Assembly: GCA_900316805.1 (NCBI GenBank)
Contig: ONEJ01000065.1
Location: 1-64,000, forward strand
Reading direction: 5' to 3'
Source of the DNA: an uncultured Lachnospiraceae bacterium
GTDB taxonomy: Bacteria; Bacillota; Clostridia; Lachnospirales; Lachnospiraceae
DNA: 64,000 nucleotides
The stretch's first letter is position 1; each line of letters starts with the position of its first letter. The translations under genes were made by a program, and so were the position numbers. The notes beneath the pieces are model-generated. The model made no database searches, was not told where the DNA came from, and was given only the letters and a program-made list of their open reading frames with translations. Positions 53,497 through 61,959 of the stretch are shown here, piece after piece.

Positions 53497-54555
53497 TTAA
53501 TCCATGACGAACATTACTTTTGTGGAAAAAGTGTTACGGTCTCTCATGACACGAAAGGCTTCCTCCGCCTCCTCCATGGAGAACCGGTGGGTGATCAGCT
53601 GATCGAATTTTCCACTCTTTAAGCCCTCTAAGGCTGCCTTCCAGTCGTTCTGCTCGTCACTGTAGCTGGAATTCCAGGATCCCCGCAGGGTAATGGACTT
53701 TCTTAAAATTTTCCAATAAAGGTTCTTCTCCATGGAAAGATCTGCCTTGGGATTGCCCACTAACACGATGGTAGAATTTGGTCCTGCTGCTGTCACCGCA
53801 TTGCAGATTGCCTGATTCGTTCCCACAACCTCCATGACTACATCAACGCCTTCTCCTCCGGTATACTCGTTGATCTTTTCCTCAAAGTTGTCACTCTCCA
53901 GAGCGATGGTCTTCCATCCATACTGCTTTGCCATTTCCAGCTTGGAGGCAGAATTACCACACATAATGACCTGATCCGTAATCTGGCTTGCAAATGCAGC
54001 GCATACATAGCCGATCATACCGGTTCCGATTACCAGAACCGACTGTCCCTTCTTTACATTGGCCAGACTGTTGGCATGGATGCCTACTGCTGCCGGCTCG
54101 CACATGGCAGCAACATCATAGGACAGATCGTCATCAAACAAAACCAGATTCCAGGTAGGAACCACCAGATACTCGGCGTATCCGCCATCTCTTCGTGAAC
54201 CAAAATAATCATAATTGCTGCACTGGGCATACTGCTGCTCCTGGCAGGAGGGACACTTAAAACAGGGAAGCATCGGGAACACACAGGTTCTTCTGCCCAA
54301 TAACGCCTCATCCACATCATCTCCCACAGCCACGATCTTTCCGGAAAACTCATGTCCCGGAATGGTTGGAAAATGATAGGTTCCATTGATAAATACCCGC
54401 TCCACATCGGACGAGCAGATGCCACAAGCTTTGATCTGTACCAGAACCGTTCCCGGACGGATCTCCTCCACCGGAACTTCATCCAGTGTCAGCTTTCCCA
54501 CCTCATGCAAAACCAGTGCTTTCATGGTCTTTGGTATATCGATTAATGATTTCAT
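53497..54555 (-). CDS. tarJ: Zinc-dependent alcohol dehydrogenase, probable ribulose-5-phosphate reductase (TarJ-like)
   Basis: This is a 352-residue medium-chain dehydrogenase. The catalytic zinc site is CGICSSDVE and GHEFSGK, a structural zinc site is CFKCPSCQEQQYAQC, and the nucleotide fold is VLVIGTGMIGYVCA. In teichoic-acid loci such enzymes reduce ribulose-5-phosphate to ribitol-5-phosphate with NADPH. It lies 22 bp after the TarI gene and 28 bp before the polymerase. The family as a whole is promiscuous, so the substrate rests on context. Confidence 0.82.
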   Translation of the reverse strand: MKSLIDIPKTMKALVLHEVGKLTLDEVPVEEIRPGTVLVQIKACGICSSDVERVFINGTYHFPTIPGHEFSGKIVAVGDDVDEALLGRRTCVFPMLPCFKCPSCQEQQYAQCSNYDYFGSRRDGGYAEYLVVPTWNLVLFDDDLSYDVAAMCEPAAVGIHANSLANVKKGQSVLVIGTGMIGYVCAAFASQITDQVIMCGNSASKLEMAKQYGWKTIALESDNFEEKINEYTGGEGVDVVMEVVGTNQAICNAVTAAGPNSTIVLVGNPKADLSMEKNLYWKILRKSITLRGSWNSSYSDEQNDWKAALEGLKSGKFDQLITHRFSMEEAEEAFRVMRDRNTFSTKVMFVMD

Positions 54556-54577
54556 TATTTTCTCCCTTCCAAAAATC

Positions 54578-55279
54578 TTAACCCTCTATCATCGATTTAA
54601 AGATCAAAAGATCCCCGTCTGTGGTCAATTTAAAATTAAGGGGATCTCCCTCAATAATATAAATCGGCTGATCATTCATGGTGCAGATCTGAGAGGTTCC
54701 CGTGATCACCTTCTTCTGCTCCTCAGTGAGATTGTTCTGCATTTCCAGAAATCTCGGAAGCGAAAAGCTGTCCGGGGCCTGCCCGTTATACAGCTTTGAT
54801 CTCTCCGGAATATTGGTGACTACCTTTCCGTCCTCCGAATACAGCATGGTATCAACTGCCGGCAGTCCGCAGACACATGCGCCGTATTTTCCGGCAGCAT
54901 CGATGCTGTCATTCAATATTTTCTCCGTTACAAGGGGACGAACCGCATCGTGGATGACAATCACATCATCCTCGTGAAGGCCCTCATCTGCCACAATGGC
55001 ATCTGTCACGTTATGGATACTGTCCATCCGTTCCTTTCCGCCTTCGATGATGCGCACTTTTTGAGGCATTTCCACATACTTCTGAACCATTTCCTTCATG
55101 TACACAATATAATCATGATGGGTGGCAATATAGATATAATCAAATCTTTCCACCTTCAGCATATTGCGAAGGGTATATAAAATAATCGGTTGTCCCTGAA
55201 CCTCAAGAAACTGCTTTGGAATGGTTGCACTCTTCATTCTGCTGCCGACACCTCCGGCCAGCATCGCTCCATAAATCAT
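54578..55279 (-). CDS. tarI: Ribitol-5-phosphate cytidylyltransferase (TarI/IspD family)
   Basis: This is a 233-residue nucleotidyltransferase. The start MIYGAMLAGGVGSRM with PKQFLE is the CTP-binding signature, IHDAVRPLV supplies metal and substrate ligands, and the TarI-like block NIPERSKLYNGQAPDSF and the late DLLIFKSMIE follow. I place the start at the ATG at 55279 with GGGAGG upstream; ten upstream codons are unconserved. The IspD (isoprenoid) function is possible on sequence, but tarJ, rpe and TarL next to it argue for CDP-ribitol. Confidence 0.85.
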   Translation of the reverse strand: MIYGAMLAGGVGSRMKSATIPKQFLEVQGQPIILYTLRNMLKVERFDYIYIATHHDYIVYMKEMVQKYVEMPQKVRIIEGGKERMDSIHNVTDAIVADEGLHEDDVIVIHDAVRPLVTEKILNDSIDAAGKYGACVCGLPAVDTMLYSEDGKVVTNIPERSKLYNGQAPDSFSLPRFLEMQNNLTEEQKKVITGTSQICTMNDQPIYIIEGDPLNFKLTTDGDLLIFKSMIEG

Positions 55280-55305
55280 TGTTCGTCCTCCCTGATAAAT
55301 GTTGT

Positions 55306-56199
55306 TCAAAACTCCAACCGGTAAATCACATGATGCTCCCGCTTCTCTACCGGTGGAATCTCCATATAGTTTCCGTACATATTTTTCAGATAGGTATCAT
55401 AATCTGCCGGGAACAAAAAGTTTTCTCCCTCAAATGACATCTCTTCACTCTTCAAATACTCCTTACGCCTGCACAGTTCTCCGAAGAAATGCTTTCTTCC
55501 GGAGGGCACTGCAACATACTCCGATTCATCGTTCTTACACCGTTTCAGGCACAGCTGGGTCCGCCGGTAAAGCATTTGGGAAAAAGGTGACAACAATGCG
55601 CCCACAGCCCCTTTCAGGCGGATGACAAGGGAGGCCTTTTTGTTCCCCTTTGCCAGCGCATAAAACTCCTTTCGCCATGCAAACATACGGTAACATGATA
55701 AAAGCAGAAGGTCAAGCTCACAGTTGAATCCGTGAAGCTTTCGAAGGAGCGGGTTATCGTAAGTATTCTCGACAACAAAGATATCGATTTTGATCCCGCA
55801 CTTCTTCTCCTCCTGAAATAAATACTCCTGAAAAATCGTTCCTTTCTTATGGATCTGAATAAAAGAACTCAGATATCCCGGCGTCCGAAGGGGAGCTTCT
55901 ATATAATACTTATCTCCATACTCCTCCTGCAGGGCATCCAAAAGCCTATCGATATCCTTCCTGGTGACCACCATATCAATGTCATCATCCCAGGGGATAA
56001 AGCCGCCGTGGCGAACCGCACCCAGCGCAGTTCCGCCTGTCAGCATATAGGCAATCTTTTTCTTCCGGCATACCTGCACCACATCCCTGGTGATTTCCAG
56101 AGAAACCTTCTGAACCTGCTTTACTTCCTCCTCCGTCAACTGATGGCGGTTTCCCGAAAGCTCATTTTTAAATATCTCATTTGTCTGTAGAAATGCCAT
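55306..56199 (-). CDS. LicD family phosphotransferase
   Basis: This is a 297-residue LicD-type enzyme that transfers phosphocholine or another phospho-alcohol from a CDP donor to sugars of wall polymers. The signature GGTALGAVRHGGFIPWDDDID carries the metal-binding aspartates, and the late KHFFGE segment is present. It overlaps the TagH-type gene by 23 bp. No licA, licB or licC gene for choline uptake and activation is seen in the window. The choline-type repeats of the nearby MBL-fold protein fit phosphocholine decoration; a ribitol-phosphate primer role is an alternative. Confidence 0.88.
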   Translation of the reverse strand: MAFLQTNEIFKNELSGNRHQLTEEEVKQVQKVSLEITRDVVQVCRKKKIAYMLTGGTALGAVRHGGFIPWDDDIDMVVTRKDIDRLLDALQEEYGDKYYIEAPLRTPGYLSSFIQIHKKGTIFQEYLFQEEKKCGIKIDIFVVENTYDNPLLRKLHGFNCELDLLLLSCYRMFAWRKEFYALAKGNKKASLVIRLKGAVGALLSPFSQMLYRRTQLCLKRCKNDESEYVAVPSGRKHFFGELCRRKEYLKSEEMSFEGENFLFPADYDTYLKNMYGNYMEIPPVEKREHHVIYRLEF

Positions 56200-57061
56200 C
56201 CTGCTTTTCTTTTTCCTCTAATTTTCTTAATCTCTCATCATCCTTGAGGCGCTTTTCTCTCTTTTTCTTCCGAATTCTGGCTCTTCTGGCCGCTACTGAC
56301 TCTCCCCAATGTTCTTCCAGTATCTTCTCATACTGGGCAGAAACCGTATCAATATCTCCGAAAGCAATCATTTTACCATGATCCAGGATCATAGCCTTAT
56401 TGCAGATACGCTGTACCTGGGCAAGAGAGTGGGATACAAAGAGTACCGTAACACCGGTCTCAAACATATCCGTGATTTTCTTCTCACTCTTCTTGCGGAA
56501 ACGCGCATCTCCAACGGACAACACCTCGTCAAGAATAAGGATATCCGGATTTACAGCCGTACACATGGCAAAGCCTAATCTGGAACGCATTCCCGAGGAA
56601 AAATTCTTGATGGGGACATCCAGAAATTCCTCCAGCTCCGCAAATTCCACGATTTCATCAAACTTTTCCTCGATAAACTGCTTGCTATATCCCAATTCCG
56701 CGCCGTACAGATAAATGTTCTCCCGGGCAGTGTATTCCTTCTCAAAGCCGGCTCCCAGTTCCAGCAGAGGAGCGAGCTTTCCTTTTTTGGTAACCGTTCC
56801 CTCTGTGGGCTTGTACACCCCGGCAATGACCTTTAACAGTGTACTTTTACCTGCGCCATTCAGTCCGAGAATACCGACGCGGTCTCCCTTTTGTAATTCA
56901 AAGCTGACTTTCCGAAGGCCCCAGAATTCATTTTTGACGGGCTTCTTTCGAAACAGATTGATCACGTACTCCTTCAGAGAGTCCAGCTTTTCACTGCTCA
57001 AATTAAACCTGATGCTGACATTATCCACTTTTACCGCAATGGGTTTCTTCTTTTTTTCCAT
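56177..57061 (-). CDS. Polysaccharide/teichoic-acid export ABC transporter, ATPase (TagH/Wzt type)
   Basis: This 294-residue ATPase flips the lipid-linked polymer outward together with the permease encoded just upstream. Walker A is GLNGAGKSTLL, the signature FSSGMRSRLGFAM and Walker B ILILDEVLSVGDARFRKK, all in the form typical of TagH, RfbE and Wzt. A basic coiled tail (KKKREKRLKDDERLR) replaces a carbohydrate-binding domain, so recognition of a modified chain end is not expected. Confidence 0.92.
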   Translation of the reverse strand: MEKKKKPIAVKVDNVSIRFNLSSEKLDSLKEYVINLFRKKPVKNEFWGLRKVSFELQKGDRVGILGLNGAGKSTLLKVIAGVYKPTEGTVTKKGKLAPLLELGAGFEKEYTARENIYLYGAELGYSKQFIEEKFDEIVEFAELEEFLDVPIKNFSSGMRSRLGFAMCTAVNPDILILDEVLSVGDARFRKKSEKKITDMFETGVTVLFVSHSLAQVQRICNKAMILDHGKMIAFGDIDTVSAQYEKILEEHWGESVAARRARIRKKKREKRLKDDERLRKLEEKEKQDGISTDK

Positions 57062-57069
57062 ATTTACCT

Positions 57070-57858
57070 CTATAAATGAAGGATAAATTCATCCTGCTTT
57101 TTCTTAAAGAAAACAAAACCAATGATCAAAGTTCCAAATGCCCACACGGACGTATACAGTATTGCCTGCGGGCTGATGGAATATCCCAGAAAAGCACCAC
57201 GGCACATGTTAATCACGTGGTACAGTGGATTATAATTCAGTACCCAGGAATATCCGCTTTTCAAAAGCTTTTCCGGATAATAAAAAATTGCACTCATATA
57301 CATGATCAAAAGCAGAGCCACATTCCACAGATATTCTATATCCCGGAAAAACACATTCAGCGTTGCAAGGATCATTCCAAAACCCATGCCCATAATTAAA
57401 AGCAGGCACAGAGCCGGGATCAGTTCAATGATATGCCAGGTTGGAATGACTGCGCAGTAAATATCCACAGGAATCAGAACAACCAGAGAAATCAGATAAA
57501 TCACAAAGTTGTAAAGAATAGCTGACAGTGGATACAGATATTTCGGTACGTAGATCTTTTTTATCATGGAAGCATTCGCCTGAATGGACTTCGATGCAGA
57601 TCTGGTGGCACCGGAGAAAAAATTATAGGTCAGCCGGCCAATAATCAGGTACATAGGGAAATCCCTGCCACCCTTCCCAAGCAGTGTTCCAAACACGATT
57701 ACCCACACGCAGGTCGTCAGCAGCGGTTCGATCAAAGACCATAAAATTCCAAGATAGGACCGACGGTATTTGAGCCGGATGCCCTTTTTTACCAGCTCAC
57801 TCAACAAAAAACTATAATCCCAAAATCCCTTGATATACTTTTTCAAATCTTCCTCCAC
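57070..57858 (-). CDS. Polysaccharide/teichoic-acid export ABC transporter, permease (TagG type)
   Basis: This is a 262-residue ABC-2 membrane protein with six helices. The N-terminal amphipathic segment (LVKKGIRLKYRRSYLGILWSLIEPLL) is the hallmark of TagG, RfbD and Wzm, and AIFYYPEKLL and NYNPLYHVINMCR occur before the last helices. It is 3 bp from the glycosyltransferase gene and 8 bp from the ATPase gene. Confidence 0.93.
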   Translation of the reverse strand: MEEDLKKYIKGFWDYSFLLSELVKKGIRLKYRRSYLGILWSLIEPLLTTCVWVIVFGTLLGKGGRDFPMYLIIGRLTYNFFSGATRSASKSIQANASMIKKIYVPKYLYPLSAILYNFVIYLISLVVLIPVDIYCAVIPTWHIIELIPALCLLLIMGMGFGMILATLNVFFRDIEYLWNVALLLIMYMSAIFYYPEKLLKSGYSWVLNYNPLYHVINMCRGAFLGYSISPQAILYTSVWAFGTLIIGFVFFKKKQDEFILHL

Positions 57859-57861
57859 ATC

Positions 57862-58917
57862 TTATCTTCCAGCCTTCAGCTTTGCAAAAAGTCTTGTGTT
57901 TTTTTCTTTCACAAAGGTGATCACAACTGATTCCATCCATGTCAGGGTTGTATTTTTCAGGCGGATGGGTATCAGCATCAGTTTCATATAGGCAGATCTG
58001 GGCTTCGCCACGGCAAGTGCCTCGTCCACTCTTGGATTGTGAAGCATCTTTTTTATTTCTGCCCGCTGCTGTTTCCCGGACAGCGTGCAGCTGGAGCTGG
58101 TCACATTGGCAATACAGCCCACCATGCGCTCGATATACCGCCGGGCAACCATCTCCTTTGTTCCCGCATTGGTCACGCCCCACTTCCGATACAGATCCTC
58201 CATCCAGCCCTGCTCTTCCTCCCGCTTCTCATACATATCTGCGCGGTAGGCACTGGTCTCGGACTCTGCCCTGGCACGGATAAAATGATAGTAGGCGTTG
58301 GTTGAGATGACCACACGCTCCACATGCTCCAGGTAACTCAGGTTAAAAGGGAAGTCATCCCAGAGAGTCTTTGGAAAATACAGCTTGTTCTCCCGGATAA
58401 CATCCATACGGTAAAGCTTATTCCACGGGGTATAGAGCATATTTCTGTCAAAATACCGGTAGGATTCCTCCCGGAAGCTTCTGGCATCGGTAAATACTTT
58501 GTCATCGACACAGATTTTTTCCGACAGGTGCTCGCTGCCATAATAGGTATCAATATAAAATCCACAGATCACCAGCTGTGCCTGATGCTCCTCAGCCATC
58601 TCATACATGTCCGACAGCATCTGTGGCTTAGCCCAGTCATCGGAATCCAGAAAATAAACATACTTCCCCTTTGCCAGATCAATGGCGGTGTTTCTGGCAC
58701 TGGGGGCCCCGCCATTCTCCTTGTGGATCACATGGATACGGGCATCCTTCGCTGCATAAGCATCACAGATTTCCCCGCTTTTGTCCGGGGTGCCATCATC
58801 CACGATTATAAATTCAAAATCCGTAAATGTCTGTGCCAGTATACTCTCGATGGCTTTGGCTACATATTCCTCCACCTTGTATACCGGCATAATGACACTG
58901 ATTTTGATTTCACTCAT
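57862..58917 (-). CDS. Family 2 glycosyltransferase
   Basis: This is a 351-residue GT2 enzyme with GT-A fold: ISVIMPVYKVEEYV at the start, FIIVDDGTPDKSGEICD, GAPSARNTAIDLAKGKYVYFLDSDDW with the metal-binding DSDD. It probably adds a sugar to the lipid-linked starter unit made by the upstream WbaP-type enzyme, on the cytoplasmic face. The exact donor and linkage are unknown. Confidence 0.93.
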   Translation of the reverse strand: MSEIKISVIMPVYKVEEYVAKAIESILAQTFTDFEFIIVDDGTPDKSGEICDAYAAKDARIHVIHKENGGAPSARNTAIDLAKGKYVYFLDSDDWAKPQMLSDMYEMAEEHQAQLVICGFYIDTYYGSEHLSEKICVDDKVFTDARSFREESYRYFDRNMLYTPWNKLYRMDVIRENKLYFPKTLWDDFPFNLSYLEHVERVVISTNAYYHFIRARAESETSAYRADMYEKREEEQGWMEDLYRKWGVTNAGTKEMVARRYIERMVGCIANVTSSSCTLSGKQQRAEIKKMLHNPRVDEALAVAKPRSAYMKLMLIPIRLKNTTLTWMESVVITFVKEKNTRLFAKLKAGR

Positions 58918-58927
58918 GATTTACTCC

Positions 58928-60283
58928 TTACTGTTTGATCGCCGTTGTCTGTTCCTGATCCACACCTTCCGTGTTCTCCTTCTGGAAAAGAATCTTAAAG
59001 GTTAAAAACAGGATTTTCACATCCATCCACACGGAATAGTTTTCAATATATGTCAGATCCAGCTTCAGCTTGTCATAAGGTGTTGTGTTGTATTTGCCAT
59101 AGACCTGAGCATATCCCGTCAGTCCCGCCTTTACCTTAAGGCGCAGTACAAATTCCGGAATCTCCTCCGTATACTGATCTGCGATGACCTGTCTTTCCGG
59201 ACGGGGTCCCACCACAGACATGTCTCCCTTTAAGATATTGAACAGCTGTGGCAGTTCATCAAAATGAATCGCACGGATCAGCCGTCCCACCGGCGTTACA
59301 CGGGAATCTCCCTTGGCTGCAAGCCGGGCGCCATGCTCCTCGGAATGCACCGTCATACTGCGGAATTTATAGATCATAAAAGGTCTTCCATCCTTCGTCA
59401 GACGCTCCTGCTTGTACAGTACCGGTCCTCTGTCATACAGCTTGATGGCCAGAGCGATCAGAAGCATGAAGGGGGAGGCGATCACAATTCCGATCAGCGA
59501 AATGACAATATCCATTACACGCTTGATGAACAGATCAACAATACCAAGTCCCTGATTTCTGGAAAGATACAGGGGCGTATCGAACAAATGAATATCATCC
59601 GCACCGCGGAACAGAATATCCGTAATCTTCGGTGTCACATAGGTGCGGACAGACTCCTGAAAACAATATTTCATGATCTGATTTCTGGCCTCTGCCGGAA
59701 GATCACACAACACAACTGCATTGTATTGCTGAATCATGGGATACAGCTTCTCATATCCGATCCGGTAGCTTACGGATGCGCAGATATTATATTTGTCTTT
59801 TCTGGTATTAATCTTGCCAATCAGATCATCCGGGGAGTAATTTCCATAAATAACCAGCATCTGTCTCGGTGGATACAGATGCTGGTATGCTTTTCGTACA
59901 AGAATGACCCATGGAATGATCAGGACGATCTCTGCAAAGGTCATCAGAAGCAGAGGCCGTGGAGAGAGATAATCATTCGCAACCAGACAGATTTCAAAAT
60001 AGGAAACCACCATAGCCAGCAGCACCGCCAGCACCTGGGACAGAATGATATCTGACAGCCGCATATATCCGATTCTGTAGCCTCCAAACACCTTGGTAAA
60101 AAAGAAGACAAACAGCGCGTACATACCGATCACCGCCCAGTTTCCACGCCGGAACAGTGCGTTCGCCTTATCGAGCATCGGCACATACAGAACATACCAG
60201 GTCCATCCGAATAAAGCAGCCTCCATAGCCAATGTAATCACATTGGCTATAAAATTCAGTAAATGCTTGTATTTTTCTTTCAT
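58928..60283 (-). CDS. Polyprenyl-phosphate sugar-1-phosphate transferase (WbaP/CpsE type)
   Basis: This 451-residue initiating transferase loads a sugar-1-phosphate onto undecaprenyl phosphate. Four membrane helices fill residues about 12-125, a Rossmann-like linker domain lies at about 130-245, a fifth helix follows, and the catalytic Bac_transf domain ends the protein (KRVMDIVISLIG, YKFRSMTVHSEEHGAR, FDELPQLFNILKGDMSVVGPRPE, GLTGYAQVYGKYNT). As the first glycan gene after the HPr-like gene it should start the polymer. Canonical ribitol teichoic acids start with TagO, so this initiator is a noticeable difference. Confidence 0.93.
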   Translation of the reverse strand: MKEKYKHLLNFIANVITLAMEAALFGWTWYVLYVPMLDKANALFRRGNWAVIGMYALFVFFFTKVFGGYRIGYMRLSDIILSQVLAVLLAMVVSYFEICLVANDYLSPRPLLLMTFAEIVLIIPWVILVRKAYQHLYPPRQMLVIYGNYSPDDLIGKINTRKDKYNICASVSYRIGYEKLYPMIQQYNAVVLCDLPAEARNQIMKYCFQESVRTYVTPKITDILFRGADDIHLFDTPLYLSRNQGLGIVDLFIKRVMDIVISLIGIVIASPFMLLIALAIKLYDRGPVLYKQERLTKDGRPFMIYKFRSMTVHSEEHGARLAAKGDSRVTPVGRLIRAIHFDELPQLFNILKGDMSVVGPRPERQVIADQYTEEIPEFVLRLKVKAGLTGYAQVYGKYNTTPYDKLKLDLTYIENYSVWMDVKILFLTFKILFQKENTEGVDQEQTTAIKQ

Positions 60284-60320
60284 GTTACAATTTTTCCTCT
60301 TCAGCGTTCATTCTATGTAT

Positions 60321-60584
60321 CTATTCGCCAAGACCGCTCTCTACATAAGTCACCAGCGTATGAAGCGCCTCCTGCTCATCCTCCCCCTCGCAGATCAGTG
60401 TAATTTCATCCCCGGACTTGATGCAGGCTCCCAGAACACTCAGCACACTTTTTGCATTGGCCGTATTCCCGCTGTAGTCAAACGTAATCTTACTTTTAAA
60501 TTTCATTGCCTCTTTGCACAGATTCCCCGCCGGTCTCAAATGCAGACCTGTAGGATTCATAATTCTTATTTTTTGCGATACCAA
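60321..60584 (-). CDS. HPr family phosphocarrier protein
   Basis: This is an 87-residue HPr-fold protein. I choose TTG at 60584, which has AAGGAGGGGG six bases upstream and gives the normal HPr length and start (MVSQKIRIMNPTGLHLRPAG). The phosphorylatable His lies in GLHLRPAG and the regulatory Ser in NAKSVLSVLG. It is 13 bp after glmM and no PTS enzyme I or II gene is in the window. It may be a regulatory HPr, or the general carrier placed in the wall-precursor operon. Confidence 0.88.
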   Translation of the reverse strand: MVSQKIRIMNPTGLHLRPAGNLCKEAMKFKSKITFDYSGNTANAKSVLSVLGACIKSGDEITLICEGEDEQEALHTLVTYVESGLGE

Positions 60585-60597
60585 AGTATCCCCCTCC

Positions 60598-61947
60598 TTA
60601 TAACATGACTTTCGTGATAAGCTCTGCCAGATTTCTGGCTTCCTCATCAATTTCCTTTTGATTTTTCCCCTCAATCATAACTCGTACCAGCGGCTCGGTA
60701 CCGGACGGACGAATCAAAACTCTTCCCTCCCCGGCAAATTTCTTCTCCAGAGCCTCGATTGCCTCTGCAATCTCTGCGTACTCCATATAACTCTCTTTCT
60801 TGTGGTTCGGCACCTTTGCATTCACCAGTGCCTGTGGGAGTACCTCCATAACCGTTGTCAGCTCTGAAAGCTTCTTTCCGGTCTGAACCATAACCTGCAG
60901 AAGATGAAGTGCGGTAAGAAGACCGTCTCCCGTTGTATTGTCCTCCAGGAAAATCACATGTCCGGACTGTTCTCCTCCAAGATTATAGCCATTCTCCAGC
61001 ATATTTTCAAGTACATAACGATCTCCCACCTTGGTTTTCTCTATATGAATGCCCTGTTTTTCTCCCATTAAGGTGAAGCCAAGATTGGTCATTACGGTGA
61101 CAACGATGGTATCTTTGGCAAGCTTTCCCTGTTCCTTAAGGAAATTTCCACAGACAGCCATCACTTCATCGCCATCCACCAGCTTGCCGGTCTCATCCAC
61201 TGCCAGCATCCGGTCTGCATCTCCGTCAAAGGCGATTCCGATATCGGCCTTCTCTGATACGACCCTTGCCCGCAACTCATCCATATGGGTGGAACCGCAG
61301 TTGGCATTGATGTTGGTTCCATCCGGATTGGTATGGATGGCAACCAGATTCGCTCCCAGATCAGACAAGGTCTTCACAGAAGTATAGGAGCTTGCTCCCT
61401 CCGCACAGTCCACCACGATCTTTAGCTTTGACAGATCCACCGGAACTGTCTTTTTCTCGAAAGCAATATATTCATCCACGATGTCAAAGCGGTATTCCAC
61501 CTTTCCGATTCCCGGCCCGATGGGAAATACCACATCCTCCATATTGTTGTGGATCAATGCTTCAATTTCATCCTCCAAGGCATCCGAAAGCTTATAGCCC
61601 TCACCGTTAAAGAATTTGATCCCATTAAATTCCATGGGGTTATGCGAAGCTGAAATCACTACGCCTGCATCCACCTTATGCTTTCTGGTAAGATATGCAA
61701 TTGCAGGGGTTGGCGCTACACCGATAAATATCGCATTAGCTCCCACAGAGCAGATACCCGCCATCAGTGCATTGGCAAGCATTCCTCCGGAAATACGTGT
61801 ATCACACCCTACAATAATCGTGGGCTGATGGGATTTTTCCCTGGTCAGGACATAAGCTCCGGCCTGCCCCAGTTTCATTGCCAGATCAATCGTAAGCTCT
61901 GTGCCGGCAACACCTCTTACCCCATCCGTTCCAAACATTCTAGCCAT
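60598..61947 (-). CDS. glmM: Phosphoglucosamine mutase
   Basis: This 449-residue enzyme converts glucosamine-6-phosphate to glucosamine-1-phosphate for UDP-GlcNAc synthesis. The phosphoserine loop is [16 protein letters not shown], the metal loop [12 protein letters not shown], sugar binding [10 protein letters not shown] and the phosphate loop [12 protein letters not shown]. It completes the conserved order cdaA-cdaR-glmM; in other Firmicutes GlmM binds and inhibits the cyclase, linking wall precursors to c-di-AMP. Confidence 0.97.
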   Translation of the reverse strand: MARMFGTDGVRGVAGTELTIDLAMKLGQAGAYVLTREKSHQPTIIVGCDTRISGGMLANALMAGICSVGANAIFIGVAPTPAIAYLTRKHKVDAGVVISASHNPMEFNGIKFFNGEGYKLSDALEDEIEALIHNNMEDVVFPIGPGIGKVEYRFDIVDEYIAFEKKTVPVDLSKLKIVVDCAEGASSYTSVKTLSDLGANLVAIHTNPDGTNINANCGSTHMDELRARVVSEKADIGIAFDGDADRMLAVDETGKLVDGDEVMAVCGNFLKEQGKLAKDTIVVTVMTNLGFTLMGEKQGIHIEKTKVGDRYVLENMLENGYNLGGEQSGHVIFLEDNTTGDGLLTALHLLQVMVQTGKKLSELTTVMEVLPQALVNAKVPNHKKESYMEYAEIAEAIEALEKKFAGEGRVLIRPSGTEPLVRVMIEGKNQKEIDEEARNLAELITKVML

Positions 61948-61959
61948 TTTTCATACTCC

